64,000 nucleotides of DNA from JBBRMW01 sp965246845. GTDB lineage: Bacteria > Chloroflexota > Anaerolineae > Aggregatilineales > UBA2796. The DNA is taken from assembly GCA_965246845.1 (NCBI GenBank), contig CBDFFR010000004.1, forward strand, positions 1 to 64,000, written 5' to 3'. This document shows, one piece after another, positions 14,958 through 23,994 of the stretch. Within the stretch, counting starts at the first letter, position 1; the number at the start of each line of letters is the position of its first letter. The position numbers and the translations under genes were made by a program. The notes under the pieces are model-generated. The model was not told where the DNA came from. It did not search any database and worked only from the letters and a program-made list of their open reading frames with translations.

Positions 14958-15440
14958 GTGAAGAAGGCAGAATTGATCAACAGCGTGAAAAACGGACGCG
15001 CGGCGCTGCTCGCGGCAATAGCGGGGCTGCCCGATGATGCGCTGCTGCGTCCCTTCGCTATCGGCATCTGGTCGGTGAAGGACCTGCTGGCGCACCTGAC
15101 CGCCTGGGAGAGCGAATTGATCACCGCGCTGGCCGGGCTGGGCAAGCCGGGGCGTGTGCCGCACCTGATCGAAATTGAAGACTTCGATGAATTCAACGAG
15201 GATCAATATCGGGTCAATGTGCGCCGCCCGCTCGACATCATTCAGGAAGATTTCGCGAATGTTCACAAGCAATTGATCCTCAGCATCGAACGGCTGGATG
15301 ACAAATTACTCAACGACAGTAACCGCTTCGCGTGGATGGAAGGCGAGCCGATTTACACGCTGATCGAGGATACGGCTACGCTGCACGAGCAGGAACACGC
15401 GCAGGATGTGCTGCGCTGGCGCGCGGAGAATGGACTGTAG
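14958..15440 (+). CDS. ClbS/DfsB-type four-helix protein (DinB-like)
   Basis: 160 residues. VKKAELINSVKNGRAALLAA, IWSVKDLLAHLTAWESELI, and ATLHEQEHAQDVLRWR match the ClbS/DfsB group of the DinB-like four-helix bundle. ClbS itself protects against colibactin by a cyclopropane hydrolase activity; most relatives have no known role. GTG at 14958 is chosen as start because GAGG is 8 bases upstream and it matches the family N-terminus; the longer ORF from 14871 crosses the divergent rplU promoter. Confidence 0.7.
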   Translation: MKKAELINSVKNGRAALLAAIAGLPDDALLRPFAIGIWSVKDLLAHLTAWESELITALAGLGKPGRVPHLIEIEDFDEFNEDQYRVNVRRPLDIIQEDFANVHKQLILSIERLDDKLLNDSNRFAWMEGEPIYTLIEDTATLHEQEHAQDVLRWRAENGL

Positions 15441-15447
15441 CCCATGC

Positions 15448-15515
15448 GTGGGCGGACACATAAGGCTGCCCTTACGAAATGCGCGCCTGTAGGGGCGGAC
15501 CGATGTGTCCGCCCG
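15448..15515. repeat. Dispersed double palindrome, copy 2
   Basis: GGGCGGACACATAAGGCTGCCC, a spacer with ACGAAATGCGCG, then TGTAGGGGCGGACCGATGTG with TCCGCCCG. Confidence 0.8.
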
Positions 15516-15551
15516 TGACTGACATCGTGTCATCACCACACCGTGAAAATT

Positions 15552-15580
15552 TTTCGATACCGACCCGATTGCGGCATAAT
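15552..15580 (+). promoter_or_regulatory. Possible rarA promoter
   Basis: TTTCGA (15552-15557), 17 bases, CATAAT (15575-15580); the rarA ATG is 27 bases downstream. Confidence 0.4.
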
Positions 15581-15606
15581 TGCGCTAATCCACATCCGGG
15601 GACTTC

Positions 15607-17049
15607 ATGGCGACAAAATCAAGCAAAAACGCAAAAATACAGCCCGATCTCTTCTCGAATTCGCCCGATGCGCGCCGCCCCCCGCTCGCGGACCGGATGC
15701 GCCCGCGCAACTTCGCGGAATACATCGGGCAGGATCATATCATCGGTGAAGGGCGGCTGCTGCGTCGCGCGGTTGAAGCCGACAAGCTGGGATCGATCAT
15801 TCTCAGCGGACCTCCGGGGACGGGTAAAACGACCGTCGCCAACATCATCGCGAAGGAGACGCGCGCCCGCTTCGCGACCCTCAACGCCGTGCTGGATGGC
15901 GTCAAGGAACTGCGCGACGTGGTGGAGAGTGCCGCGCAGCAGTTCAGCAACGAGAAGACGATCCTCTTCGTCGATGAAATCCACCGCTGGAACAAGGCGC
16001 AGCAGGACGCGCTCCTGCCGCACGTCGAGGCCGGGACGATCACGCTCATCGGCGCGACCACCGAAAACCCGTTTTTCTATCTGATCGGACCGCTGATCAG
16101 CCGTTCGCGCGTCTTCGCGCTGGAACCGCTCACGCGCGACGATCTGCGGACCATCCTGCGTAACGCGATGCGCGACTCGGAGCGCGGTCTGGGAAAGCTG
16201 AATTTACAGGTCGAGCCGGACGCGCTCGAACACTGGGTCGAGATGGCGAATGGCGACGCGCGCAGCGCGCTCAATGCGCTTGAACTGGCCGCGATGACCA
16301 CCCCGCCGAACGCCGAAGAGACGATTGTGGTCACGCGCGATATTGCGGCGGAGAGCATCCAGCGCCGCGCGACCCGCTACGACCGCGACTCGGATGAGCA
16401 TTACAACACGAGCAGCGCGTTCATCAAGAGCCTGCGCGGGAGCGACCCGGATGCCGCGCTTTATTGGATGGCGAAGATGCTGCACGCAGGCGAGGACCCG
16501 CATTTCATCTTCCGGCGCATGTTGATCCTGTGCAGCGAGGATATTGGCCTCGCTGACCCGGACGCGATCACGGTGGTCAATTCGCTCGCGGAAGCGTTCG
16601 AGCGGGTGGGGATGCCGGAAGGCAATTACTTCCTCTCGCACGCCTGCCTCTATTGTGCGACCGCGCCCAAGAGCAACACGGCAGGCGCGATCTTCAAGGC
16701 GCTCGATTACATGGAAAAGAGCGGACCCGCGCCCGTACCGGCGCACCTGCGCGACAAGACCGCGAACGCCGCCAAAGCGCGGCACGATGGCAGCGATAAC
16801 CCTTCCGATTCATATAAGTATCCGCACGAGTTCCCCGGCGCGTGGGTCGCGCAGCAATACTTGCCGGAAGGCATGGAGCGCCCCGGCTGGTATCAGCCCA
16901 AGACAGTTGGCTTCGAGCGCGAGATTGCGGAGCGTTTCGCCCGTCGGCAGGCCGCGTTGCCACTTGCGCCGGAAGTATCGCCCGCAAGTGACGACGCACC
17001 CGCACCAAAACCCACGAAGGCCAAACGCGCCGATAAGCAAACCGAGTAG
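15607..17049 (+). CDS. rarA: Replication-associated recombination protein A (RarA/MgsA)
   Basis: A clamp-loader-like AAA+ ATPase that acts at stalled replication forks. 480 residues, slightly longer than the usual 430-450. RPRNFAEYIGQDHIIGEGR opens the AAA domain; Walker A GPPGTGKTT, Walker B ILFVDEIHRWNKAQQDALL, sensor 1 IGATTENPFF, arginine finger region LISRSRVFAL. The C-terminal oligomerisation domain includes YDRDSDEHYNTSSAFIKSLR, MLILCSEDIGLADP and YKYPHEFPGAWVAQQYLP. A Lys/Pro/Ala-rich tail ends the protein. Confidence 0.95.
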   Translation: MATKSSKNAKIQPDLFSNSPDARRPPLADRMRPRNFAEYIGQDHIIGEGRLLRRAVEADKLGSIILSGPPGTGKTTVANIIAKETRARFATLNAVLDGVKELRDVVESAAQQFSNEKTILFVDEIHRWNKAQQDALLPHVEAGTITLIGATTENPFFYLIGPLISRSRVFALEPLTRDDLRTILRNAMRDSERGLGKLNLQVEPDALEHWVEMANGDARSALNALELAAMTTPPNAEETIVVTRDIAAESIQRRATRYDRDSDEHYNTSSAFIKSLRGSDPDAALYWMAKMLHAGEDPHFIFRRMLILCSEDIGLADPDAITVVNSLAEAFERVGMPEGNYFLSHACLYCATAPKSNTAGAIFKALDYMEKSGPAPVPAHLRDKTANAAKARHDGSDNPSDSYKYPHEFPGAWVAQQYLPEGMERPGWYQPKTVGFEREIAERFARRQAALPLAPEVSPASDDAPAPKPTKAKRADKQTE

Positions 17050-17055
17050 GGTTAA

Positions 17056-17160
17056 GGGCGGACACATCGGTCCGCCCCTACGAAAATGCGCGTGATCCGG
17101 TGTAGGGGTCGCGGCTTGCCCGACCCGTTCTGCCGGGCGGACACATCGGTCCGCCCCTAC
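17056..17160. repeat. Dispersed palindromes, copy 3 (three units)
   Basis: Three palindromes in 105 bases: GGGCGGACACATCGGTCCGCCC (17056-17077), GTAGGGGTCGCGGCTTGCCC with GACCCG (17102-17127), and again GGGCGGACACATCGGTCCGCCC (17135-17156). Units 1 and 3 are identical over 26 bases. They lie between the convergent rarA and aminotransferase genes. Confidence 0.85.
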
Positions 17161-17174
17161 AAAGAAATACTTGC

Positions 17175-18506
17175 TTACTCCGTGTATTGATCCCCAATCG
17201 CCAGCGCCTCGTTGATGATGCTCATCGCTTCATCCAACTGCGCCTGATCGATAATCAGCGGTGGGCAGCAGAAGATCATATTCCAGCGGACGAAGGTATA
17301 CAGCCCTTTGCTCAGGAGGTAGGCGTTCATCTTCTTCATCGGCTCCGTGAGCGGCTTGTTGAATTCGCTCATCGGCACTTTCGTCTCGCGGTTCCTGACC
17401 AGCTCGATTACCTGGAATAAGCCGATCCCGCGCACGTCGCCAACGCAGGCGTGTTCATCTTTGAGATCGTTCAGATGACGCGAGAGGACCTCGCCCATCC
17501 GCGCCGCGTTCTCGATTAGGCCATCCTGTTCGTAAACGTCGATACACGCGACCGCTGCCGCGCACGCGAGCGTATGCCCGCTGTACGTCCCGCCGACCGC
17601 GAGCGGATGCGTCTCGAAATAGTCCCCGATTTCCTTGCTCACGCTGGTCGCGCCCAGCGGCACATAGCCGGAGGTGATGCCTTTCGCCATCGCCATGATG
17701 TCCGGGTCCACGCCGGGATAATTGTCGATCCCGAACCATTTGCCCGTGCGCCCGAAGCCGCTCATCACCTCATCGACGATCAGCATGATCCCGTGCTGGC
17801 GCGTATATTCGCGGATGCGCGTCCAGTATTCCGGGTTCGGCGGCGGGATAATCCCGCTCGATCCGCTATAGCCTTCCATAATCACCGCTGCCACCGATTC
17901 CGGTCCCTCGAACTCGATGGTTTGCAGGACGTGATCGGCACACATCAGCGTGCAGGCGTCCAGCTTGCCGCAGAACTGGCAGCGGTAGCGGTACGGGTCG
18001 TGGACATGCACCGCCCAGGGGACGCTCGGCTCGTTCGGGATACGGCGCGGATCGCCACCTACGGTCATCGCCGCGAAGCCGCCGCCATGAAAGCTGCGAT
18101 AGCGCGCAACGATCTTCTGGCGTCCGGTATACAGCCGCGCGATCTTCATCGCGGTTTCGGTCGCTTCCGTGCCGCTCGTACCAAAGAATGTGCGCGTGAG
18201 CGTGCCGGGCATGATCTCCGCGAGCTTCCTGCCGAGTTCGCCGCGCACGTCCGTCGCCATGCCGGGGTACACATAGGCCAGCTTGTCGGCCTGGTCCTTT
18301 ATCGCCTGAATGACCTTGCGGTTGCCGTGACCGATATTCACGTTCATCAACTGGCTGTTGAAATCGGTGTAGCGCTTGCCGTTGACGTCCCAAAAATAAA
18401 TACCTTCGGCATGGTCAACCGGGATCGGGTTGACGGTCCCCTGCGCGACCCACGAATACAGGGTGTAGTCGTGGTTGGATTGAATAATGTCGTCGTACTG
18501 CGTCAT
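17175..18506 (-). CDS. Class III (PLP) aminotransferase
   Basis: 443 residues. Fold type I: WDVNGKRYTDFNSQLMNVNI, GTSGTEATETAMKIAR (PLP phosphate loop), YRSFHGGGFAAMTVGGDPRR, LIVDEVMSGFGRTGKWF and AMAKGITSGYVPLGA with the Schiff-base Lys. The pattern is closest to taurine or beta-alanine transaminases, but the amino donor cannot be fixed. Between the halves is a four-cysteine insert, YRCQFCGKLDACTLMC, which could hold zinc. ATG at 18506 is used; a TTG at 18545 lies only two bases after AAGGAG. It is followed by a repeat cluster. Confidence 0.85.
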   Translation of the reverse strand: MTQYDDIIQSNHDYTLYSWVAQGTVNPIPVDHAEGIYFWDVNGKRYTDFNSQLMNVNIGHGNRKVIQAIKDQADKLAYVYPGMATDVRGELGRKLAEIMPGTLTRTFFGTSGTEATETAMKIARLYTGRQKIVARYRSFHGGGFAAMTVGGDPRRIPNEPSVPWAVHVHDPYRYRCQFCGKLDACTLMCADHVLQTIEFEGPESVAAVIMEGYSGSSGIIPPPNPEYWTRIREYTRQHGIMLIVDEVMSGFGRTGKWFGIDNYPGVDPDIMAMAKGITSGYVPLGATSVSKEIGDYFETHPLAVGGTYSGHTLACAAAVACIDVYEQDGLIENAARMGEVLSRHLNDLKDEHACVGDVRGIGLFQVIELVRNRETKVPMSEFNKPLTEPMKKMNAYLLSKGLYTFVRWNMIFCCPPLIIDQAQLDEAMSIINEALAIGDQYTE

Positions 18507-18570
18507 TGAAAATTTACGGGCGCGCACATTCTGCCTTCGCGCCAATGCTCCTTTCGTATGATTGTACCTG

Positions 18571-19614
18571 TTATTCGAGGCGTAATCCCTGCAACACGTC
18601 CATGATTTCGCCGTCGTCTACGTCGTCGTAAAGGCCCGGTTCGCCCGCGCCGCGCAGCAGCACGAACCGCAGCCGCGCCCCCGCCCGTTTTTTGTCCTGT
18701 TCCATCGCCGCGCGCAGGTCCTCCGCGTCGAACCCGCTGTAGGATGTGGGCAGCCCCGCCGCGCGCAGTAGCCCCACGACACGCTCTGCGAGCGACGCAT
18801 CGGCCAGACCATGCCGCACCGAGAGCCGCGCCGCGCCGACCAGCCCAACGGCGACCGCTTCACCATGCCGCCACGAATAATGCGCGACATTCTCTATCGC
18901 GTGGCCGAAGGTGTGGCCGAGGTTGAGCCATGCGCGGATATTCTGCTCATAGGGGTCCTGCTGCACCACGTCGATTTTGACCTGCACCGCCCGCGCGATG
19001 AACTCCGGCGTAATTGCGCTGTATTCATCCGGGTTTAATAGCGAGGGGTCCGCGAGCAGCCCATGTTTGATGGCTTCCGCGAGTCCGCAGCGCCGCTCGA
19101 CATCGGGCAGGGTCGCGAGGACCGCCGTATCGATCAGGACCATTTCCGGCTGCTTGAACGCGCCAACGAGGTTCTTGCCCTGCGGCAGGTTCACGCCGAC
19201 CTTCCCGCCAACGCTTGAATCGACCATCGCAAGCAGCGAGGTCGGGATTTGTACGAACGACAGCCCGCGCAGATAGGTCGCTGCCGCGAAGCCCGCCATA
19301 TCCCCGATCACGCCACCGCCGAGCGCAATCACGACGGCGCTGCGGTCGAGGCCGAGCGCCGCGAACGAGTCGTACAGCGCGGCAACGCTATCAAGCGTTT
19401 TGTATACCTCGCCATCGGGCAGCGCAATCAGTGCCGCGTCGAGTGCCTGAGCAAGTCGCTCCGCGTGCAGCGGCTTGAGCGTCTCATTCGTGACAACCAC
19501 GCGCCGCCCATGCAGCGGTTCGAGCAAGGCGGTGGCGTCGGCGAGCAGCCCATCGCCAATGTGAATCGGATATTGTTTACCGGGTGCGGTAACGGTCAGC
19601 GTGCGGAACGCCAT
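18571..19614 (-). CDS. aroB: 3-dehydroquinate synthase
   Basis: Converts DAHP to 3-dehydroquinate (second step of the shikimate pathway), NAD and metal dependent. 347 residues, normal. ALGGGVIGDMAGFAAATYLR (NAD loop), FVQIPTSLLAMVDSSVGGKV, NLPQGKNLVGAFKQP, metal ligands in GLAEAIKHGLL (Glu) and LNLGHTFGHAIE (His) and SWRHGEAVAVGL (His). Its start overlaps aroK by 19 bases, so the two shikimate genes are one operon. Confidence 0.96.
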   Translation of the reverse strand: MAFRTLTVTAPGKQYPIHIGDGLLADATALLEPLHGRRVVVTNETLKPLHAERLAQALDAALIALPDGEVYKTLDSVAALYDSFAALGLDRSAVVIALGGGVIGDMAGFAAATYLRGLSFVQIPTSLLAMVDSSVGGKVGVNLPQGKNLVGAFKQPEMVLIDTAVLATLPDVERRCGLAEAIKHGLLADPSLLNPDEYSAITPEFIARAVQVKIDVVQQDPYEQNIRAWLNLGHTFGHAIENVAHYSWRHGEAVAVGLVGAARLSVRHGLADASLAERVVGLLRAAGLPTSYSGFDAEDLRAAMEQDKKRAGARLRFVLLRGAGEPGLYDDVDDGEIMDVLQGLRLE

Positions 19615-20114
19615 AACTGGATGATCCTTTCGGAGACGGTGAAGGGGGTCGTTCCTGTGGTATCGATGCGGTGCGGCATCGCGGCATAAATCGCGGCACG
19701 TGATTCGAGCAGCGTTTCCACCCGCGCGAGGCGGTCCGGTCCGGCGAGCAGAGGGCGGTCGGCGTCGTGCTGGAGCCGCGCCGCAATCTGTTTCGCAGAG
19801 GCCATGAGGCAGACGACAAGCCCGGCGCGCAACAAGCTCTCGCGGTTCGCCGGGTTGAGGATAATCCCGCCACCCGTCGCGATGACCGTATTATGCCATC
19901 CCGCCAGCTCTGTACAAAGCGCCGCTTCGAGCGCCCGGAACGCGGCTTCGCCATCCTGCGCGAATATCTCCGCGACGGGTTTGCCCGCCCGTTTTTCGAG
20001 CAGCGCATCGGTATCCACGAAGCGCCAGCCGAGGCGATCCGCCGTCAGTTTGCCCGCCGTCGTCTTGCCGGTCCCCATGAACCCGACCAGAATGATATTG
20101 TCCGCAGCGCCCAT
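19596..20114 (-). CDS. aroK: Shikimate kinase
   Basis: Phosphorylates shikimate with ATP. 172 residues, normal. Walker A ILVGFMGTGKTTAGKLTA, shikimate-binding DTDALLEKRAGKPV (Asp of the metal site) and FRALEAA, ATGGGIIL loop, and lid LQHDADRPLLAG. The ATG at 20114 has AGGG six bases upstream and fits the family; a longer version from 20147 would add 11 unlikely residues. It is the first gene of aroK-aroB. Confidence 0.94.
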   Translation of the reverse strand: MGAADNIILVGFMGTGKTTAGKLTADRLGWRFVDTDALLEKRAGKPVAEIFAQDGEAAFRALEAALCTELAGWHNTVIATGGGIILNPANRESLLRAGLVVCLMASAKQIAARLQHDADRPLLAGPDRLARVETLLESRAAIYAAMPHRIDTTGTTPFTVSERIIQLWRSAR

Positions 20115-20132
20115 GCTTACCCTCAGCGCACA

Positions 20133-20163
20133 AGTGTAGCGGATCATGCGTGCGAGTTCACAA
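20133..20163 (-). promoter_or_regulatory. Possible aroK promoter
   Basis: On the minus strand TTGTGA (plus 20158-20163), 19 bases, TACACT (plus 20133-20138). The spacing is wide, so this is tentative. Confidence 0.3.
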
Positions 20164-20324
20164 AAATATCACTTTTACGGTTTGTATATTCCGGCTTCTT
20201 GCAAGTCTAAAAACACTATAACAGTTTCGATACAAAGCAGCTTTCCATTACTTTAGTCCTATATAGCGCTCCTGTTGTCCTCCTATAATTCGGTCATTCA
20301 TCGACATTATTCCGGCAGGTTCAA

Positions 20325-21383
20325 ATGCACCGCCCATCGCTCAAAATCATCTGCGCAGCAGTCCTGTTCATCGTCGCATCGACGCTCGGCGGATTGCACG
20401 TCTCCGCGAGCGAAGGCAACGGCCTTGTCGTGGCGTGCGAAGGTGGCAGCCTGACCGGGGCGATTTCATTCCTCGCCAAAAATGGCTCGGAAACCGGCCT
20501 CTACATCAGCACGCCCGACGGCGCGACAAGCTGCCTCGTCACGTTCAACCAGGCTGCAGCATTCTCGCCTGCATGGTCGCCGGATGGCTCGCAGGTCGCC
20601 TTCGTCCTGCTCGATGGTTCGTCCCCGACCGATCAGCAGCAGTGGATTTACACCGTCGACGCGCGGACACGCGGCGTTCGCCAGCTCGTCAAATCGACCG
20701 AGTTTGCATGGTCGCCGGATAGCAAGCAGATCGCTTTCAGCCGCGATGCCGATGTGTGGGTCATCCCGGCGCAGGGTGGGCAGGCGCGCAAGCTGACGCA
20801 GACACACGCCGGCGCATATAGCCCCTCGTGGTCGCCTAACGGCAAGTGGATCACCTACAGCCAGCCCGATGGTATTTACGTGATGGACGCCGCGACGGGC
20901 GCGAACCCGCGCAACCTCTCGAATGCGAAGGGTAGTGCCGACCAATACCCGGTCTGGTCGCCGGATAGCCAGTGGATCGCCTTCACCTCGAATCGCGAGG
21001 GTAACGATCAGGTTTATATCGTGAACGCGCAGACCGCACAGTTGCAGCGCGTCAGCGATGGCAAGACGCAGAACTCATTTCCGGTCTGGTCGCCAGATAG
21101 CAAGCAGATTGCGTATATGACCGCGCCAAGCCGCAAATCGGCGGTCGAGACGCGCATCGTGATTGGCCGGATCGATGGTTCCGCGCCGCGCCGTCTGACC
21201 AAAGCCAACCAGATCGAGATGTACCCGTCATGGTCGCAGGATGGCAGCCAGATTGTCTACGAAGTGGACATGGACAAGCGCGGCACGCACAAGATTTTCC
21301 TGATTGGCGCGGATGGTTCCAACGCGCGCCAGTTGGTCAAGAGCGGCAATAGCGAAGGCTTCCCGGTCTGGCACTCGAACTAG
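20325..21383 (+). CDS. Secreted TolB-like beta-propeller protein
   Basis: 352 residues with a signal peptide (about 1-29, ICAAVLFIVASTLGGLHVSA). Six blades carry the TolB/PD40 pattern: WSPDGSQVAFVL, WSPDSKQIAFSR, WSPNGKWITYS, WSPDSQWIAFTS, WSPDSKQIAYMT, WSQDGSQIVYEV. It is therefore a six-bladed propeller outside the cytoplasmic membrane. No TolA/TolQ/Pal genes are nearby, so it is probably not the Tol system protein. A TATAAT sits at 20284-20289, about 36 bases upstream of the ATG, with no clear -35. Confidence 0.85.
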   Translation: MHRPSLKIICAAVLFIVASTLGGLHVSASEGNGLVVACEGGSLTGAISFLAKNGSETGLYISTPDGATSCLVTFNQAAAFSPAWSPDGSQVAFVLLDGSSPTDQQQWIYTVDARTRGVRQLVKSTEFAWSPDSKQIAFSRDADVWVIPAQGGQARKLTQTHAGAYSPSWSPNGKWITYSQPDGIYVMDAATGANPRNLSNAKGSADQYPVWSPDSQWIAFTSNREGNDQVYIVNAQTAQLQRVSDGKTQNSFPVWSPDSKQIAYMTAPSRKSAVETRIVIGRIDGSAPRRLTKANQIEMYPSWSQDGSQIVYEVDMDKRGTHKIFLIGADGSNARQLVKSGNSEGFPVWHSN

Positions 21384-21401
21384 CGCCCGGTATATTCTGG
21401 A

Positions 21402-21470
21402 CGGGCAAGCCGCGCGCCCTACACCAAAAAATTGCGCGTATTTGTAGGGGCGGACCGATGTGTCCGCCCG
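21402..21470. repeat. Dispersed double palindrome, copy 4
   Basis: A degenerate left arm (CGGGCAAGCCGCGCGCCCTA), spacer with AAAATTGCGCG, then the standard right palindrome TGTAGGGGCGGACCGATGTG with TCCGCCCG (21443-21470). Confidence 0.75.
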
Positions 21471-21548
21471 TTTCATTGTTGTGCTGACCTTCATTGATTT
21501 GACCGAAATTCAAGCCTGCACTATCCTTAACGCGCAAAGGATATATCA

Positions 21549-22283
21549 TTGCAAGAATCGCAAGTCATCATCGAGCGCGTGCGGCGCGTCGGAAGCGCCA
21601 TTCAACAACTCGACATCGCTGTCGACGTGCCGCACCGGACCGTGCAGGCCGGGCAGGTTTTCCTCGCCCGCGCGACAGAATCCTATGACCCGTATTTGCG
21701 CGAACCCTGGGTCCCGATCCGCAAGCGCGGCGGCACGGTCACGGTCGAACGCTCCGCAGCGGTGACGTACCAGCCGGGGCAGGTCGTCGGTTTTCTGGGT
21801 CCAGTCGGTAAACCGCTCCTGCTGCGCGAGACGGCACGGACGCTGCTGCTCGTCGCCTTCGATTCATCACCCGCCGCGCTGCTGATGCTCGCAGAGCAGG
21901 CGCTGAACGTGCGCGTTGCGGTCGCGCTGGCGCTCATTGGTGAGGCGCAACGCTACCCGCTCGAAGCGCTCCCGCCGGAGATTGAAATTTTGCGTGGCGA
22001 GGATGCGACATGGCAGGGGCAGCGCGATAGCATCCGCTGGGCGGATCAGATCGTCGCGGTCGCACCACCGCCGCACGACCGCGCATATTATTTGAAGTTG
22101 CGCGCCGCCGCGAAGGACGCACGCGGCGAAATCGCGGCCGGCTATGTTCTTGGCCTGTTCCAGCCGCCAATGCCCTGCGGCGTGGGCGCGTGCCTCGCGT
22201 GTCTGGTGCGGGTGCGCGGCGAAGATGTAGCGGCGTGCGTCGAGGGTCCGGCGTTCGACCTTGCGCTGGTCTCGCTCGAATGA
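21549..22283 (+). CDS. PyrK-like iron-sulfur electron transfer subunit
   Basis: 244 residues. The C-terminus has the [2Fe-2S] pattern of PyrK: CGVGACLACLVRV and AACVEGPAFD (C-x4-C-x2-C ... C). The middle (VGFLGPVGKPLLLRETAR, TLLLVAF) corresponds to a reductase fold, but the FAD motif RxYS is not visible in the N-terminal barrel, so flavin binding is uncertain. In DHODH class 1B PyrK passes electrons from dihydroorotate to NAD. TTG start at 21549 with AAAGGA 7 bases upstream. The next gene begins in its stop codon (ATGA), so the pair surely works together. Confidence 0.8.
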   Translation: MQESQVIIERVRRVGSAIQQLDIAVDVPHRTVQAGQVFLARATESYDPYLREPWVPIRKRGGTVTVERSAAVTYQPGQVVGFLGPVGKPLLLRETARTLLLVAFDSSPAALLMLAEQALNVRVAVALALIGEAQRYPLEALPPEIEILRGEDATWQGQRDSIRWADQIVAVAPPPHDRAYYLKLRAAAKDARGEIAAGYVLGLFQPPMPCGVGACLACLVRVRGEDVAACVEGPAFDLALVSLE

Positions 22284-23221
22284 TCGAATTGACAGGCGGC
22301 AAGCAGCCGCTCACGCTCGATAACCCGGTCATGTGTTCGGCGGGGACGGTCGGCTTCGGACCGGAATACGGCAAGCTGATCGATCTCAGTAAGCTGGGAG
22401 GGATCGTCACGAACCCGATCACGTTCAGGCCGCGCAAGGCCGCTGGCGGGACGCGCGTAATCCCGCTGGATAGCGGCGTCCTCGTGCATAGCGGGCTGCC
22501 CAACCCCGGCATCACAAGGGCGGTCCGCGACTACGCTCCAGCGTGGAAACTCAGCCCCTGCCCGATTATCGTTCACCTCGCCGCGACCGCGCCGGATGAA
22601 CTCATGCGCTGCGTCGGCGCGCTCGAAGGCCGCGAGGGAATTGCCGCTATCGAACTCGGCATGAGCGACGACGCCACGCACCGCGACATTAAATTGATGT
22701 TCAACGCCGTGCAGCAGCATACCGAGCTGCCGATCCTTGTGCGAGTCTGCCTCTACAACGCTGCACAACTTGCGCAAGCCGCGCAGGACGCAGGCGCGGG
22801 CGCTGTGGTGGTTGCTGCTCCCCCACGCGGGACGGCGCGTGACCCGCTCACGGGCGCGATGGTCGGCGGGCGGCTGTATGGTCCCTGGCTCAAGTCGCTC
22901 GCGATTCGGGCGGTCGGGCAGGCCGTGCATAGCGTACAAATCCCGGTGATCGGCTCCGGTGGCATCCACAACCCGGACGATGCGCGTGAATTCCTGAGCG
23001 TCGGCGCGAAGGCGATCCAGCTTGACTCGATTGTGTGGGTGCGTCCCGATATGGTGGAGATTATCGCGCGCAATCTGGGTGGGCTGGAGCGCACGCGCGC
23101 AGCCGGGGCGCTCGCCGACGAGTGGAAGCCGGGCATGGGCGAGACGGCGGCCATGCGCGCCCAAATCCTCGCCTCGCCACCGCCGAAGCCGCCTGTTGCG
23201 CCGTCGAATCTGCCGACCTAG
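22280..23221 (+). CDS. Dihydroorotate dehydrogenase-like protein lacking the catalytic motif
   Basis: 313 residues with a class 1B DHODH-type TIM barrel: LDNPVMCSAGTVGFG at the start, SKLGGIVTNPITFRPR, GLPNPGITRAV, and the FMN phosphate loop PVIGSGGIHNPDDARE. The strand that in DHODH reads NxSCPN, with the catalytic cysteine, here reads IELGMSDDATHRD, and the conserved Lys of KTxT is replaced (NPIT). The usual LSPN is also missing. It may be a flavoprotein with another substrate rather than PyrD. It overlaps the PyrK-like gene by 4 bases and the convergent gene on the other strand by 4. Confidence 0.8.
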   Translation: MIELTGGKQPLTLDNPVMCSAGTVGFGPEYGKLIDLSKLGGIVTNPITFRPRKAAGGTRVIPLDSGVLVHSGLPNPGITRAVRDYAPAWKLSPCPIIVHLAATAPDELMRCVGALEGREGIAAIELGMSDDATHRDIKLMFNAVQQHTELPILVRVCLYNAAQLAQAAQDAGAGAVVVAAPPRGTARDPLTGAMVGGRLYGPWLKSLAIRAVGQAVHSVQIPVIGSGGIHNPDDAREFLSVGAKAIQLDSIVWVRPDMVEIIARNLGGLERTRAAGALADEWKPGMGETAAMRAQILASPPPKPPVAPSNLPT

Positions 23222-23796
23222 AGCGTTGTCCTGACCTCACCTTCAAGCCGCATCTTCGCAAGCACGCGGTAGTGCTTGAGCGTTGGCAAGGCCAGCCATT
23301 CAGCGTAACCGAGCGTTATTACATATGCATACATCGCGTCTGCTTCGGAAAGCCGACCAGTTGTTCGAGACAGATCAGCCGCCTTGATCAGACATGCCGC
23401 GCTGAGATGGGGCAGATACGCAAATCGTTCAGCGCGGTTGGTCAACACCAGAATTGCGCGGGCGGTGTCCACATCGTCCTGCCAATCACTCAGGGTACTC
23501 AGGACGTAGTTATCCATAAATGAATGTGCAAGAATCGCATCGGAATGCTCCATCGCCTTCGGCTCATTTGTGCCGATGTAGAGATGGCGCAGTTCATTGT
23601 GGATGTACCAGGAGAAACCCGGTTGAAGGGCGAGCATCGCTTCATACGTCTGTATCTTCGCGGTATATGCAACAATTTCAGGAACGAGCGTTGTTTCGGA
23701 GGCCGAAGCTGCCAGCTGAGACGAAGGGTTGAGTTGTCCAGTGGTTATAGCGACCGGGAACAAAATCAATGCGCGTGAAAAGTCTCGCCTGTTCAT
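23218..23796 (-). CDS. Exported protein of unknown function
   Basis: 192 residues. The N-terminus MNRRDFSRALILFPVAITTG is a signal peptide with twin arginines (RRDF), so Tat export is possible. The mature part is helical, with alternating residues like a TPR-type array (AACLIKAADLSRTTGRLSEA, MYAYVITLGYAEWL). No family is recognised. A TATTAT at about plus 23825-23830 may serve as -10 box. The gene meets the DHODH-like gene tail to tail with a 4-base overlap. Confidence 0.6.
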   Translation of the reverse strand: MNRRDFSRALILFPVAITTGQLNPSSQLAASASETTLVPEIVAYTAKIQTYEAMLALQPGFSWYIHNELRHLYIGTNEPKAMEHSDAILAHSFMDNYVLSTLSDWQDDVDTARAILVLTNRAERFAYLPHLSAACLIKAADLSRTTGRLSEADAMYAYVITLGYAEWLALPTLKHYRVLAKMRLEGEVRTTL

Positions 23797-23994
23797 TGCA
23801 TACCCTGCTTTAGTTGACAGGCCGTATAATACCCTGTTTGGCTGTTATCTGCAATGGAGATGTTTTAAAAGTTCTTTATAGCTCAAAATAAGCATGTGAT
23901 TCAGGCGATGACTTACATTCCACAAATGGTACGCGGTTCAGGCTGTGTACGATTATGCAATCGCGCTCATCAAGCCGGATGTACTACTGCCCAA

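Noticed and set aside
20325..21383. TolB of the Tol-Pal system
   Set aside because: Only the propeller is shared; Tol partner genes and the TolB N-terminal domain are absent, and such propellers occur in many unrelated secreted proteins.
22280..23221. Plain pyrD call
   Set aside because: The active-site cysteine loop and two other DHODH motifs are missing, so only a DHODH-like label is supported.
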